DNA of 64,000 nt from Faecalibacterium sp. HTF-F (GTDB taxonomy: Bacteria > Bacillota > Clostridia > Oscillospirales > Ruminococcaceae): contig NZ_CP094473.1 of the NCBI RefSeq assembly GCF_023347535.1, positions 2,604,001 through 2,668,000 on the forward strand. The letters are read 5' to 3'. The notes beneath the pieces are model-generated. The model had not been told where the DNA came from. It was given only the letters and a program-made list of their open reading frames with translations, and did no database searches. Position numbers and translations under genes: made by a program. Positions within the stretch are counted from its first letter, which is position 1. Each line of letters begins with the position of its first letter. This document shows, piece by piece, positions 16,749-25,435 of this stretch.

Positions 16749-17684
16749 TCAGTCGTCCCCCTTTGCCAAGCGGATGCGCGGGTCGATGATGCCGTACAGC
16801 AGGTCAACGACCAGCATGATGCCAATGTACATGGCGCTGTAGATGAAGCTCAGGCTGATGACCACATTGTAGTCGTTGGACTGGATGGCCGTCACCAGCA
16901 GGCTGCCCACACCGGGAATGGCGAAGATCTTCTCCACCACCAGCGAGCCGGTCATCAGGTCCACGATCAGCGGGGCCAGCACGGTGATAATGGGGATCAG
17001 CGCGTTGCGCAGCGCGTGGCGGAAGATCAGCGCCGGGCCGGAAATGCCCTTGCTCTCGGCCAGCAGCATATAATCGGAGTCCAGAACTTCGATCATTTCA
17101 CTGCGGGTAAAGCGGGCAATGGAAGCCATGGTGAACATGGACAGCGAGATGCTGGGCAGCACACTGGAGCCGAACACATCCTTGGCGGAGAACAGCATGG
17201 GGAACCACTTGAGCTTGAAGCCAAAGGTATAGCTCAGGGCCAGTGCGATCACGTAAGACGGCACCGACACGCCGATGACCGAGATGATGGTGGCCAGAGT
17301 GTCGAAGATGGTGTCCCGCTTGAGGGCTGCAATGATGCCGAGCACAAGGCCCACAATGGCACCCAGTGTGACAGCCATGCCGCCCACACGGATGGAAATG
17401 GGCAGACGGGACTGGATCAGCTGGGAGATGGGCGTGTTCTTGGAGATATTGTAGCTGACGCCGAAGTCACCGCGCAGCATGTTGGTCACATAGCGGAAGA
17501 ACTGTACATAGATGGGCTGATCCAGACCGTACTTTGCGTACAGGGATGCGCGCATTTCCGGCGTCAGCTTTTCATCGTTGAAGGGCGAACCGGGCATCAG
17601 CTGCATGAGGATGAACAACACCAGCAGGATGGCCAGCAGCGTAAACAACGAAGTGATGATACGCTTGAGCGTGTATTTTTTCAC
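16749..17684 (-). CDS. oppB: Oligopeptide ABC transporter permease OppB
   Basis: 311 residues, six membrane segments, EAA-type loop RFTRSEMIEVLDSDYMLLA contacting the ATPases. GTG start at 17684. The stop is one base from the oppC ATG. It is separated from oppA by 165 bp with a hairpin, the usual arrangement that gives more binding protein than permease. Confidence 0.9.
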   Translation of the reverse strand: MKKYTLKRIITSLFTLLAILLVLFILMQLMPGSPFNDEKLTPEMRASLYAKYGLDQPIYVQFFRYVTNMLRGDFGVSYNISKNTPISQLIQSRLPISIRVGGMAVTLGAIVGLVLGIIAALKRDTIFDTLATIISVIGVSVPSYVIALALSYTFGFKLKWFPMLFSAKDVFGSSVLPSISLSMFTMASIARFTRSEMIEVLDSDYMLLAESKGISGPALIFRHALRNALIPIITVLAPLIVDLMTGSLVVEKIFAIPGVGSLLVTAIQSNDYNVVISLSFIYSAMYIGIMLVVDLLYGIIDPRIRLAKGDD

Positions 17685-17796
17685 GTTGGGTAGACCCCCT
17701 TAAAGTTTCTCTTCTCCGCCCCGCACGGGGCAGAACTGCTCCCGCCTGCCGCAGTCAGCCGTGCGCCGCACGCGGACAGTGCAAAAGCCAAAAAGT

Positions 17797-17827
17797 CGCA
17801 CAGCGGCAATCACGCTGCCACTGTGCG
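17797..17827 (-). terminator. Intercistronic attenuator between oppA and oppB
   Basis: 12-bp stem with one G-U pair (17797-17808 / 17816-17827) followed on the minus strand by ACTTTTTGGCTTTT. A leaky terminator here would keep oppBCDF below oppA. Confidence 0.65.
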
Positions 17828-17849
17828 GCATTTCAGTTCTCGATCAGGA

Positions 17850-19547
17850 TCAGACGCTCTTCTTTGCGTCCTTGTAGACGCGGTTCAGAGCAACCGGGTG
17901 GAAGTCCACGCCGGTCACGGCAGAAGAGATCATCTCGGCGTTGCACTGACCATACAGCGGGAAGATGGCGGCCTGCTCCAGCACGATGGACTCAGCGTCA
18001 TACATGGCTTCCCAGCGGCCCTCGGGATCGGTGCACAGATCACCGGTGGTGCACTCTGCGATGATGGCATCGTAGTCAGCGTCGCTCCACAGACCGTAGT
18101 TGTTGGAGTTGCCGGTGACCCACATGCCCAGATAGGTCATGGGATCGGCGTAGTCGGGGCCCCAGCGGGTCAGGCCGATCTCAAAGTTGCCGTCCTGCAT
18201 ATCCTGCACGCGCTGCTTCTTGGGCTCTACCTTCAGCTCCAGAGTGAAGCCGGGCAGAGTGGTCTGCAGCTGCTCCTGAACGACCTGAGCGACCTTCTGA
18301 GGAGCATCGTCGGCATCGACGACCATGGTGAAGGAGAAGGAATCCTTGCCCAGCTCAGCCTTGGCCTGCTCGTAGTACTCTGCAGCCTTGTCGGGATCGT
18401 ATGCGCAGAACTCTGCAAACTTGGTCTGGTCGGCGCTGAAATCGCTGCCATCCGGGCCGGTGGCGAACTGTGCGGGCACTGCGGTGTAGGCGGGAGAAGA
18501 GCCGTCCTTCAGCACGTCATTGGTGATGGAATCACGATCCAGTGCAAAGGTGATGGCACGGCGCAGGTTCAGGTTTGCCAGCTCCGGCACAGCGTCCATG
18601 TTGGGGCTGATGTACCACAGGTAGCCGGCGCCCACGCTGGTGAACTCGGGGTCTTCCTTGACCTGCTCGACCTGCTCACCATTCAGCAGGGTGATATCCA
18701 GATCGCCGTTCTGATAGCTCATCAGAGCCTGCTGGCTGTCCTTGATGACCTGATAGTTCAGGCCGTCCAGAGCAATGCGGTCAGCATCGTAGTAGTCGGC
18801 GTTCTTCACCAGCTCAAAAGCGGTGGCGGCCGGCTCATAGCTGGTCAGCACGAATGCACCGTTGGACAGCACGGTGTCTGCGCTGGTGCCGTAGGTATCG
18901 CCGCAGCTCTCAAAGAACTTCTGGTTCATGGGGTAGAAGGTGGGGAAGTACATCAGGCTCAGGAAGTAGCTGACCGGAACGTTCAGCTCCACCTTCAGGG
19001 TCTTGTCGTCCACTGCGGTGACGCCCAGATCGGTGACGGGCTTGCTGCCTGCAATGATGTCGGCGGCGTTGACCACCTGACCGATATCGCTCAGCATGTA
19101 GGCATACTCGGATGCGTTTGCGGGGTCAACAGCACGCTGCCAGCCAAACACGAAGTCGGCTGCGGTAACGGCATCGCCATTGGACCACTTTGCATCCTTC
19201 AGGTGGAAGGTGTAGGTCTTGCCGTCCTCGCTCAGCTCATAGCTCTCTGCCAGAGCCTCCACGGCTGCACCGTTCGCATCCATCTGCATCAGGCCGTCGG
19301 TGTAGTTGGCGATGACCTCAAAGGAGGTGCCGTCGGTAGCCAGCTGGGGGTCCAGAGACTGGACTTCGGTCTCCAGCATGACGTTCAGCACACCGCCCTC
19401 AGCAGAGGCGGCTGCACCAGAAGCAGCGGTGGAGCCGGAAGCAGCGGTGCTGGAAGAGCCGCCGCAGGCAGTCAGAGCCAGTGCAGCAGCCGATACGCCT
19501 GCAGCAGCCAGGAAGCTGCGGCGAGAAATACGACGATCGAATTTCAT
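17850..19547 (-). CDS. oppA: Peptide ABC transporter substrate-binding lipoprotein OppA
   Basis: 565 residues, SBP family 5. The N-terminus has RRISRRSFLAAAG, a twin-arginine-like motif, and lipobox ALTAC (Cys28), then a Ser/Ala linker and the bilobed binding domain (DLDITLLNGEQVEQVKEDP, LRRAITFALDRDSI). It captures peptides for OppBCDF. ATG 19547 has GAGAGGG ~8 nt upstream, at the end of a structured leader. Confidence 0.93.
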   Translation of the reverse strand: MKFDRRISRRSFLAAAGVSAAALALTACGGSSSTAASGSTAASGAAASAEGGVLNVMLETEVQSLDPQLATDGTSFEVIANYTDGLMQMDANGAAVEALAESYELSEDGKTYTFHLKDAKWSNGDAVTAADFVFGWQRAVDPANASEYAYMLSDIGQVVNAADIIAGSKPVTDLGVTAVDDKTLKVELNVPVSYFLSLMYFPTFYPMNQKFFESCGDTYGTSADTVLSNGAFVLTSYEPAATAFELVKNADYYDADRIALDGLNYQVIKDSQQALMSYQNGDLDITLLNGEQVEQVKEDPEFTSVGAGYLWYISPNMDAVPELANLNLRRAITFALDRDSITNDVLKDGSSPAYTAVPAQFATGPDGSDFSADQTKFAEFCAYDPDKAAEYYEQAKAELGKDSFSFTMVVDADDAPQKVAQVVQEQLQTTLPGFTLELKVEPKKQRVQDMQDGNFEIGLTRWGPDYADPMTYLGMWVTGNSNNYGLWSDADYDAIIAECTTGDLCTDPEGRWEAMYDAESIVLEQAAIFPLYGQCNAEMISSAVTGVDFHPVALNRVYKDAKKSV

Positions 19548-19564
19548 ATTTTTTCCCTCTCTCT

Positions 19565-19671
19565 TACCTCAATGCTTTATTGAGGTAAAGCATTGAATGG
19601 TGAAAAATGCACAAAGGTTTTTTGCTCCTCCTCCGGAGCGCTGCACACCTTTGTGCGATATCCGCATTATA
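19565..19671 (-). promoter_or_regulatory. oppA promoter and leader with alternative hairpins
   Basis: Minus-strand TATAAT at 19666-19671 gives a leader of about 110 nt. It contains hairpin 1 (GCACAAAGGT / ACCTTTGTGC, 19609-19618 / 19647-19656, with an inner GCTCC/GGAGC) followed by ATTTTT. Then come two mutually exclusive perfect hairpins: TCAATGCTTTA / TAAAGCATTGA (11 bp, 19569-19579 / 19586-19596) and TACCTCAAT / ATTGAGGTA (9 bp, 19565-19573 / 19579-19587). The last ends ~10 nt before the RBS. No known riboswitch class recognised. Confidence 0.6.
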
Positions 19672-19926
19672 CGCTGTTCCGCCTAAAAAAGAAAGGCTTC
19701 CGGCTGTTTTTCTGTGCTTTGACCAATGGTCAGTGAAAAATATGTTTTTATTTTTGTGCAGATTTGAAGATGTTGTGTATTTCTAGAAAATACAGTTTCA
19801 TGAAAACATGAGTTTTTTGTGTTTTTCGGGAAAACAGATGAAGAGATTTCACCTGCGTATTTTCATTTTTCGTGCATAAGTCGTACTTTCAACCTGTTTT
19901 TTTGTGCACATACCAGACACAAAAAA
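19672..19926. other. Gene-free AT-rich stretch upstream of opp
   Basis: No open frame of note. Small palindromes TGACC-AAT-GGTCA (near 19718) and TGTATTT-N5-AAATACA (near 19784) could be operator sites for opp regulation. Confidence 0.4.
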
Positions 19927-19959
19927 TCCCTGCTGAAAACGCACCGTTCTCAGCAGGGA
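19927..19959 (-). terminator. Terminator of the lipoprotein gene
   Basis: TCCCTGCTGA / TCAGCAGGGA stem (19927-19936 / 19950-19959), then TTTTTT on the minus strand. Confidence 0.85.
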
Positions 19960-19978
19960 AACACCGTTTTTTCGGTTT

Positions 19979-20512
19979 TTAGGCAAACAGCGCCACCACA
20001 TAGGTCTCGCCGCCGTACTGGATGAACACGGCGCCCATCCGGCTGCAGCCTGCCGCGCAGCGGCTCAGGCTCCGGGCAGCCTGACCGGCAGCCGGTGCAT
20101 ACAGGTAGCCGGTAAAGGCCCGGCTCTGGTTATCCAGCACAAGACCGATGGTCACGCTGCTGGGGATATTGACCCAGATGTTGGAGGATATGCTGGAATG
20201 ATCGATAAAATCATTCAGGTTCGTATCCGTCATGTTGCCGGAGTCCGCTGTCAGCTCCACCTTGCGGGCAAGCAGCCCGGACTGGGTGCCCAGCTGTCCG
20301 GGTTCTTCCACCAGCCATTCTGCCAGACGGCTGGCCGCAGCTTCCAGCTCTGTGCTGTAGGCAAGACCGGTGTCGATCTCCTTCATCAGGGCCGCAGCCT
20401 GTTCCGTATCCTCGTGCACCGTACCGGCCAGCACGCTGCTGCACCCGGCCAGCACAGCCAGCGCCAGTGCCGCCGCCATCAGTGCCGTCAGGATCATCCT
20501 TGTGTGTTTCAT
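19979..20512 (-). CDS. Predicted lipoprotein, unknown
   Basis: 177 residues from ATG 20512 (AAGGGGAG upstream); the longer open frame has no better start. Signal peptide ending in lipobox VLAGC (Cys24). The mature part is helical then beta-rich, ending MGAVFIQYGGETYVVALFA, faintly like the end of CAP/SCP domains, but catalytic CAP residues are not evident. Lies behind RNase Y with its own terminator. Confidence 0.68.
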   Translation of the reverse strand: MKHTRMILTALMAAALALAVLAGCSSVLAGTVHEDTEQAAALMKEIDTGLAYSTELEAAASRLAEWLVEEPGQLGTQSGLLARKVELTADSGNMTDTNLNDFIDHSSISSNIWVNIPSSVTIGLVLDNQSRAFTGYLYAPAAGQAARSLSRCAAGCSRMGAVFIQYGGETYVVALFA

Positions 20513-20592
20513 GCGGTGGTCTCCCCTTTCGAGCTGTTTTTCTCCATGATACCCTTTTTGCAGCCGGATCGCAAGTGCTTTCCGCAGCAAAA

Positions 20593-20624
20593 AGGGCCGC
20601 TGCACCCAATCGTACAGCGGCCCT
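20593..20624 (-). terminator. RNase Y gene terminator
   Basis: AGGGCCGCTG / CAGCGGCCCT stem and TTTTTGC on the minus strand, 15 bp after the rny stop. Confidence 0.8.
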
Positions 20625-20638
20625 CTGATCCCAAATCT

Positions 20639-22213
20639 TTATTTTGCGTATTCCACAGCGCGGCTCTCGCGGATGACGTTGACCTTGATCTGGCCGGGGT
20701 AATCCAGCGTATCCTCGATCTTCTTGGCAATGGAGCGTGCCAGCAGGATCACCTGATCGTCACTGATGACGTCAGGCTTTACCATGATGCGCACTTCGCG
20801 GCCTGCCTGCACGGCAAAAGCCTGCTCCACGCCCTCAAAGCTGGAAGAGATCTCCTCCAGATTTTCCAGACGCTTGACGTAGCTTTCCACATTCTCGCGG
20901 CGGGCACCCGGGCGTGCAGCGCTGATGGCGTCGGCAGCCTGAATGATGAAGGCCAGCGGGGTCTTGGGCTCCACGTCGCCGTGGTGGGCCTCAATGGCAT
21001 GGATGATCTGGGTATTTTCCTTGTACTTGCGGCAGATATCCACACCGATCTGCACATGGCTGCCCTCGATTTCGTGGTCCAGTGCCTTGCCGATATCATG
21101 CAGCAGACCGGCACGGCGTGCCATGGTCACGTTCACACCCATTTCGCCTGCCAGCAGACCGGCCACCCATGCCACCTCCATGCTGTGGGTCAGGGCGTTC
21201 TGGCCAAAGCTGGTGCGGTACTTCAGTCGGCCGATCAGCTTGATGAGGTCGGGGTGCAGGCCATGGATGCCCAGCTCCATCACGGCACGCTCGCCCTCGC
21301 GCTTCATCTGCAGCTCCAGATCGTGGCGGCACTTTTCCACCGTCTCCTCGATGCGGGCGGGGTGGATGCGGCCATCGCCGATCAGTCGTTCCAGCGTCAT
21401 GCGGGCGACCTCGCGGCGGGTCTGGTCGAAGGAGGACAGGGTGATGGCCTCCGGGGTATCGTCGATGATCAGGTCCACACCGGTAGCCGTTTCCAGCGCA
21501 CGGATGTTGCGGCCCTCGCGGCCGATGATGCGGCCCTTCATTTCGTCGCTGGGCAGCGGCACCACGCTGACGGTGGTCTCGCTGCAGTGGTCGGCAGCGC
21601 AGCGGCTGACGGCCTGACCGATCAGATTGCGTGCAATATTGTCGCAGTTCTCCTTCAGGTCGGTCTCATAGGCGGCAACGCGCACTGCCTTTTCATGGGT
21701 CAGCTCCTCGTCCACCTTGTGCAGCAGCACTTCGCGGGCATCCTCCTGGCTCAGACCGGCCAGCGTTTCCAGCCGCTCCATCTCCTTGGCACGCAGGGCG
21801 TCGATCTCCGCCAGACGCTCTTCGGCCTCAGCGGAACGCTTTTTCAGCTCTTCTTCCTTGCGTTCCAGCGCCTCGGTCTTGCGGTCAAGGGCGGTCTCCT
21901 TCTGGTCGATGCGGTTCTCCTGACGGCTGATCTCCGCACGGCGCTGCTTGATCTCCTTATCGGCTTCTGCCTTCTGGGCATCCACCTCGGCCTTCAGCTT
22001 GAAGGCCTCGTCCTTTGCTTCCAGAACCGCTTCCTTGCGCTTCTGTTCTGCGGTCTTGATCGCTTCGTTCACCAGACGGGTGGCCTCGGCTTCCGCGCTG
22101 CCGATCTGGGCTTCAGCGGTCTTTTTACGGTTGTTGTAACCAATAAAATAGCCTGCACCGATGCCCGCAGCAAGCGCGACGATCAAGATCACGATCCAGA
22201 TGATCGTGGACAT
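20639..22213 (-). CDS. rny: Ribonuclease Y
   Basis: 524 residues. One N-terminal membrane anchor (5-25), a long coiled coil (~30-205), KH domain with [12 protein letters not shown] (227-238) and HD phosphohydrolase domain with [12 protein letters not shown] (HD at 372-373). Size and order are those of the membrane-bound endoribonuclease that starts mRNA decay in Firmicutes. ATG 22213 with AAAGGAGAG upstream. Transcribed from a consensus promoter through a ~265-nt leader. Confidence 0.97.
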   Translation of the reverse strand: MSTIIWIVILIVALAAGIGAGYFIGYNNRKKTAEAQIGSAEAEATRLVNEAIKTAEQKRKEAVLEAKDEAFKLKAEVDAQKAEADKEIKQRRAEISRQENRIDQKETALDRKTEALERKEEELKKRSAEAEERLAEIDALRAKEMERLETLAGLSQEDAREVLLHKVDEELTHEKAVRVAAYETDLKENCDNIARNLIGQAVSRCAADHCSETTVSVVPLPSDEMKGRIIGREGRNIRALETATGVDLIIDDTPEAITLSSFDQTRREVARMTLERLIGDGRIHPARIEETVEKCRHDLELQMKREGERAVMELGIHGLHPDLIKLIGRLKYRTSFGQNALTHSMEVAWVAGLLAGEMGVNVTMARRAGLLHDIGKALDHEIEGSHVQIGVDICRKYKENTQIIHAIEAHHGDVEPKTPLAFIIQAADAISAARPGARRENVESYVKRLENLEEISSSFEGVEQAFAVQAGREVRIMVKPDVISDDQVILLARSIAKKIEDTLDYPGQIKVNVIRESRAVEYAK

Positions 22214-22515
22214 CGCATTTCACTCTCCTTTGTTAAAATTCAAAATTCTGAATCATAAGCAGGAGACGCTGTAGGGCAGGTGTAGGCTGCAAACATTTTT
22301 TATAAGTGAGCTTTCAATGCAAAAAGTGGCAACAAGACCACACGCACGGCAAATGCCGCACGGACAGGCTGCAAGCTTTTCTATCTACGGTTCTATCTTA
22401 TATAAAAACAGGCAGGCTCTGCCTGTAAGGGACACGGGTCACGGGAACGACCTGCACACAGCGTCTTTTATTCCATACTACTATTTATATTACGAAACAA
22501 TCGTGCGATTGTCAA
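22214..22515 (-). promoter_or_regulatory. rny promoter and long leader with internal terminator-like hairpin
   Basis: TTGACA (22510-22515), 17-bp spacer, TAATAT (22487-22492) on the minus strand. About 70 nt into the transcript is ACAGGCAG / CTGCCTGT (22408-22415 / 22419-22426) followed by TTTTTATAT, a plausible attenuator or the end of a small RNA. The rest of the leader has no open frame of note. Confidence 0.65.
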
Positions 22516-22554
22516 GGGAGAAAGGCCTCCTGCAGCATCATTTTATGCAAAAAA

Positions 22555-22589
22555 ACAGGGCGGCATCCGCTGCGGAGCACCGTCCCTGT
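22555..22589 (-). terminator. Terminator of the LysR-phosphatase fusion gene
   Basis: ACAGGG-rich outer stem with an inner CCG/CGG stem, then TTTTTTT on the minus strand, directly after the stop. Confidence 0.75.
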
Positions 22590-22595
22590 TCTATT

Positions 22596-24353
22596 TTATT
22601 CCAGATACATCCTGCGCAGGCGCATCAGGCGCGCCGGGGTCAGGCCGTACTCTGCCTCCAGATAGTTCTCCGCGCTGCCAAACTGGCTGCGGATCGTATC
22701 CAGCACAAAGGGGGCTGCTTCCGGGCTGACGCCCGCCATCCTGTAGTAATGATTTCTGCAGGATGGGTCTGCCGCGATCTCATCGGCATGCTCCTGCATC
22801 ACAGCTTCGATCTCTGCCCTGCGGCAGACATTGGTCTGCGCGTAATCGGCACAAATGGTCTCATCGGACGCGCCCAGTGCCAGCAGGATGAGCATGGCCG
22901 CCACGCCGGTGCGGTCCTTTCCTGCCGAGCAGTGGAACAGGATGGGGGTCTCACCCGCTTCCAGTGCGCGGAACAGCTCCTTGAACGCCTTGTTGCCGGT
23001 CAGCATCCGGCGGTACATTACCCGCGGCACATTGTACCCTTCCGGAGCCGAAGCCATCAGCCTGTCGATGTCGCCGGGGGCAAAGGCGATCTCGTGCCCG
23101 TCTTCTGCGCACAGGCCGCAGATCTGCACAAGTCTTGCGCCGTCCGGCACATAGTCCGGTTCTTTTTTTGCCTCTTCGACGCTGCGCAGGTCAAGGATCA
23201 GCCGCAGGCCCAGCGCATCCAGCTTCGCGCGGTCGGCCTCCCCGGTGAGCTTGCAGGTAGGGATGCCGCGCCAGATCTGGCCCCACTTCACATGCTTGCC
23301 CTCGTCGGCTTCATAGCCGCCCAGCTCCCGGAAGTTGGTGCCGCCGGCAAAGTCCAGCTGGGTGCCGGGCACCGGGTGGGCCGGTGCAGCCTTTGCCGCA
23401 GCGCTGGACAGCACCGGGAAGTTGTAGAACGGCTTTGCGGGCCGTCCGCGGCGGGGCGGCAGGCTGGCCGAACCACCCAGCATCTCCATCAGGTAGCCGC
23501 GCAGCAGGTCGATGTAGGCAGAGGAATGATCCCGCCGCTGCACCAGAGAGACGCACAGCGGGGGCAGGTCTTCCAGCAGCACATCCCGCACGCGGTCCAG
23601 CTCTCGCCGGGCACCCGGCTCGTAGCGGGTCAGACAGGTGCACAGCTGCTCCTGCACAAGGTAATAGGCCTGATAGAAGCTGGGGCCGATCTCCGCATTC
23701 GGCGCAAAGCCCGCCCGGGCGCAGGCCGACCACAGCGGGCTGAACAGATCCTGCCGCAGGCTGGGCAGCAGCACCCGCTGACCCCGCAGCTCTGTCAGCG
23801 GGATGCTCTCCTTATCCCAGAACGCGTGCCCCCGGGGCACCAGCAGGCAGGCAGGGTCTGCCCGCAGGGTGGTGCGGGCCAGCACCGGCGCAGCGCAGCC
23901 CAGATCGATGACCAGACCTGCGTCCAGCTCCCCCTGCTCCACATCGTCCGCCACCGCATCGTTGTCCATCATGCGGAAGCGCATCTCCACATGGGGGTAC
24001 TGCTGGCGGAACTTGTCCAGCTGGGTCTCCAGCCCGGGCAGGTAGTCCGGCACCAGCGACACGCTGATGCCGATGCGCACCGGCTGTGCCGACTGGATCT
24101 CGGCCCGCAGGGATGCCTGCATCTGCTGGAACTGCTCCACCACCGGCGCGGCATGGCGCTGCAGGCTCATGCCGCGGTCGGTAAGGGTAAGCTTGTGGTG
24201 GGCGCTGAGGAACAGCGGCCCGCACAGCTCGGCTTCCAGCGCAGAGATGCTCTGCCGCAGTGCCTGCCGTGACAAAAACAGCCGCTGTGCCGCGCGGCTG
24301 TAATTCATTTCATCGCACAATACCAGAAAGTAGTGCAGCTGGCGGATATCCAT
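22596..24353 (-). CDS. LysR-type regulator fused to a protein tyrosine phosphatase
   Basis: 585 residues in one uninterrupted frame. Residues 1-60 are a LysR winged HTH (MDIRQLHYFLVLCDEMNYSR, AAQRLFLSRQALRQSISALE). Residues ~88-290 are a LysR effector-binding domain (VRIGISVSLVPDYLPGLE). Residues ~291-330 are a linker with an RGRP core (303-306, RRGRPAKPF) like an AT-hook. Residues ~331-585 are a Tyr_phosphatase_3-type domain (DFAGGTNFRELGGY, LDLRSVEEA) with P-loop HCSAGKDRTG (474-483, Cys475). ATG 24353 has GGGAGGAA. It has its own promoter and terminator, so it is not a read-through of two genes. Role unknown; a regulator that senses or acts on a phosphorylated compound or protein is an inference. 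Confidence 0.9.
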   Translation of the reverse strand: MDIRQLHYFLVLCDEMNYSRAAQRLFLSRQALRQSISALEAELCGPLFLSAHHKLTLTDRGMSLQRHAAPVVEQFQQMQASLRAEIQSAQPVRIGISVSLVPDYLPGLETQLDKFRQQYPHVEMRFRMMDNDAVADDVEQGELDAGLVIDLGCAAPVLARTTLRADPACLLVPRGHAFWDKESIPLTELRGQRVLLPSLRQDLFSPLWSACARAGFAPNAEIGPSFYQAYYLVQEQLCTCLTRYEPGARRELDRVRDVLLEDLPPLCVSLVQRRDHSSAYIDLLRGYLMEMLGGSASLPPRRGRPAKPFYNFPVLSSAAAKAAPAHPVPGTQLDFAGGTNFRELGGYEADEGKHVKWGQIWRGIPTCKLTGEADRAKLDALGLRLILDLRSVEEAKKEPDYVPDGARLVQICGLCAEDGHEIAFAPGDIDRLMASAPEGYNVPRVMYRRMLTGNKAFKELFRALEAGETPILFHCSAGKDRTGVAAMLILLALGASDETICADYAQTNVCRRAEIEAVMQEHADEIAADPSCRNHYYRMAGVSPEAAPFVLDTIRSQFGSAENYLEAEYGLTPARLMRLRRMYLE

Positions 24354-24383
24354 GGTTTCCTCCCTGAGAAAAGTATCGTATAA

Positions 24384-24412
24384 AGAATACCGCCTTTTTA
24401 CGCGATTGTAAA
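24384..24412 (-). promoter_or_regulatory. Promoter of the LysR-phosphatase gene
   Basis: TTTACA (24407-24412), 17-bp spacer, TATTCT (24384-24389), about 30 bp above the ATG. Confidence 0.7.
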
Positions 24413-24429
24413 GCCGTTGGCAGCAAAAA

Positions 24430-24460
24430 ACTGCCGCACGGCATTGCACCGTGCGGCAGT
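24430..24460 (-). terminator. nagB terminator
   Basis: Perfect 12-bp stem ACTGCCGCACGG / CCGTGCGGCAGT, then TTTTTTG on the minus strand. Confidence 0.9.
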
Positions 24461-24475
24461 CAGAGCGCGGAACGA

Positions 24476-25204
24476 TCAGATCAGGCTCAGAGCTTCCTCA
24501 TCGCCCACCAGCGTAAAGTCCGGATGCATCTGCAGGATGCTTGCGGGCACCTCCGGAGTGACGGGGCCAAAGAATGCCTTCTTGATGATCTCGGCCTTGC
24601 CCTTGCCGTTGGCCACCATGAGCACCTTGCGTGCCTGCATGATGGTCTTGATGCCCATGGTATATGCCTGCTTGGGCACCAGATTCACATTGCCGTCAAA
24701 GAAGCGCTTGTTGGCCTCGATGGTCTCGGCGGTCAGGTCCACACAGTGGGTCTCCAGCTCAAAGGCTTCGCCCGGCTCGTTGAAGCCGATGTGGCCGTCG
24801 TGGCCGATGCCCAGCAGCTGCAGGTCGATGCCGCCCACAGCGTGGATGATCTGGTTGTACTTTGCGCAGGCATCCTCTGCATCGGGGTTGGTGCCGTCCG
24901 GCAGGTTGATCTTTGCAGGGTCGATGTTCACCTTATCGAACAGATTCTTGTGCATGAAGCTCCAGTAGCTTTCCGGGTGCTCCTTGGGCAGGCCGCGGTA
25001 CTCGTCCAGATTGACGGTGGTCACCTCAGAAAAATCGATGTCGCCCTTGTTGTACCAGTCCACCAGCTGTGCATACGCGCCCACGGGGGTGCCGCCGGTC
25101 GCCAGACCCAGCACGCAGTTGGGCTTCATAATGACCTGTGCCGAAATGATATTGGCTGCCTTGCGGGACATATCCGCATAATCCTTTGCACGAATGATCT
25201 TCAT
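24476..25204 (-). CDS. nagB: Glucosamine-6-phosphate deaminase
   Basis: 242 residues from ATG 25204. LATGGTP near the N-terminus binds the phosphate; NLDEYRG (Asp67) and GIGHDGHIGFNEP (Asp136, His138, Glu143) are the catalytic set. It converts glucosamine-6-P to fructose-6-P and ammonia, the last step of amino-sugar use. Length is typical of Firmicutes NagB, which lack the allosteric tail of the E. coli enzyme. No nagA is adjacent; single-gene unit. Confidence 0.96.
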   Translation of the reverse strand: MKIIRAKDYADMSRKAANIISAQVIMKPNCVLGLATGGTPVGAYAQLVDWYNKGDIDFSEVTTVNLDEYRGLPKEHPESYWSFMHKNLFDKVNIDPAKINLPDGTNPDAEDACAKYNQIIHAVGGIDLQLLGIGHDGHIGFNEPGEAFELETHCVDLTAETIEANKRFFDGNVNLVPKQAYTMGIKTIMQARKVLMVANGKGKAEIIKKAFFGPVTPEVPASILQMHPDFTLVGDEEALSLI

Positions 25205-25391
25205 CACAAACGACCTCACTTATCATCTTTTTTTCCGCTCTGCACGGGCTGCGCAGAGCACTTCTGCGTTTAGTTTATCACATTTCACAGACAAGCGCCA
25301 GTCATCCCGGCCATCTTTTCGGCGTGTTTGCACAAAAAGATGCAAAGTTCCACCCTTCGGGCCGGCATTTCCGGTCACGAACGTGCAAAAA

Positions 25392-25420
25392 CGCCGCCGG
25401 ACGTTTCCACACCGGCGGCG
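25392..25420 (-). terminator. Terminator of the serine operon
   Basis: CGCCGCCGG / CCGGCGGCG stem then TTTTTGC on the minus strand, after the sdaAA stop. Confidence 0.85.
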
Positions 25421-25435
25421 CTGCATGTTGAAAGA

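Noticed and set aside
13594..17693. Large plus-strand frames of 702, 459 and 225 codons over the opp operon
   Set aside because: Shadows of high-GC third positions; the minus-strand opp genes have clear motifs and spacing.
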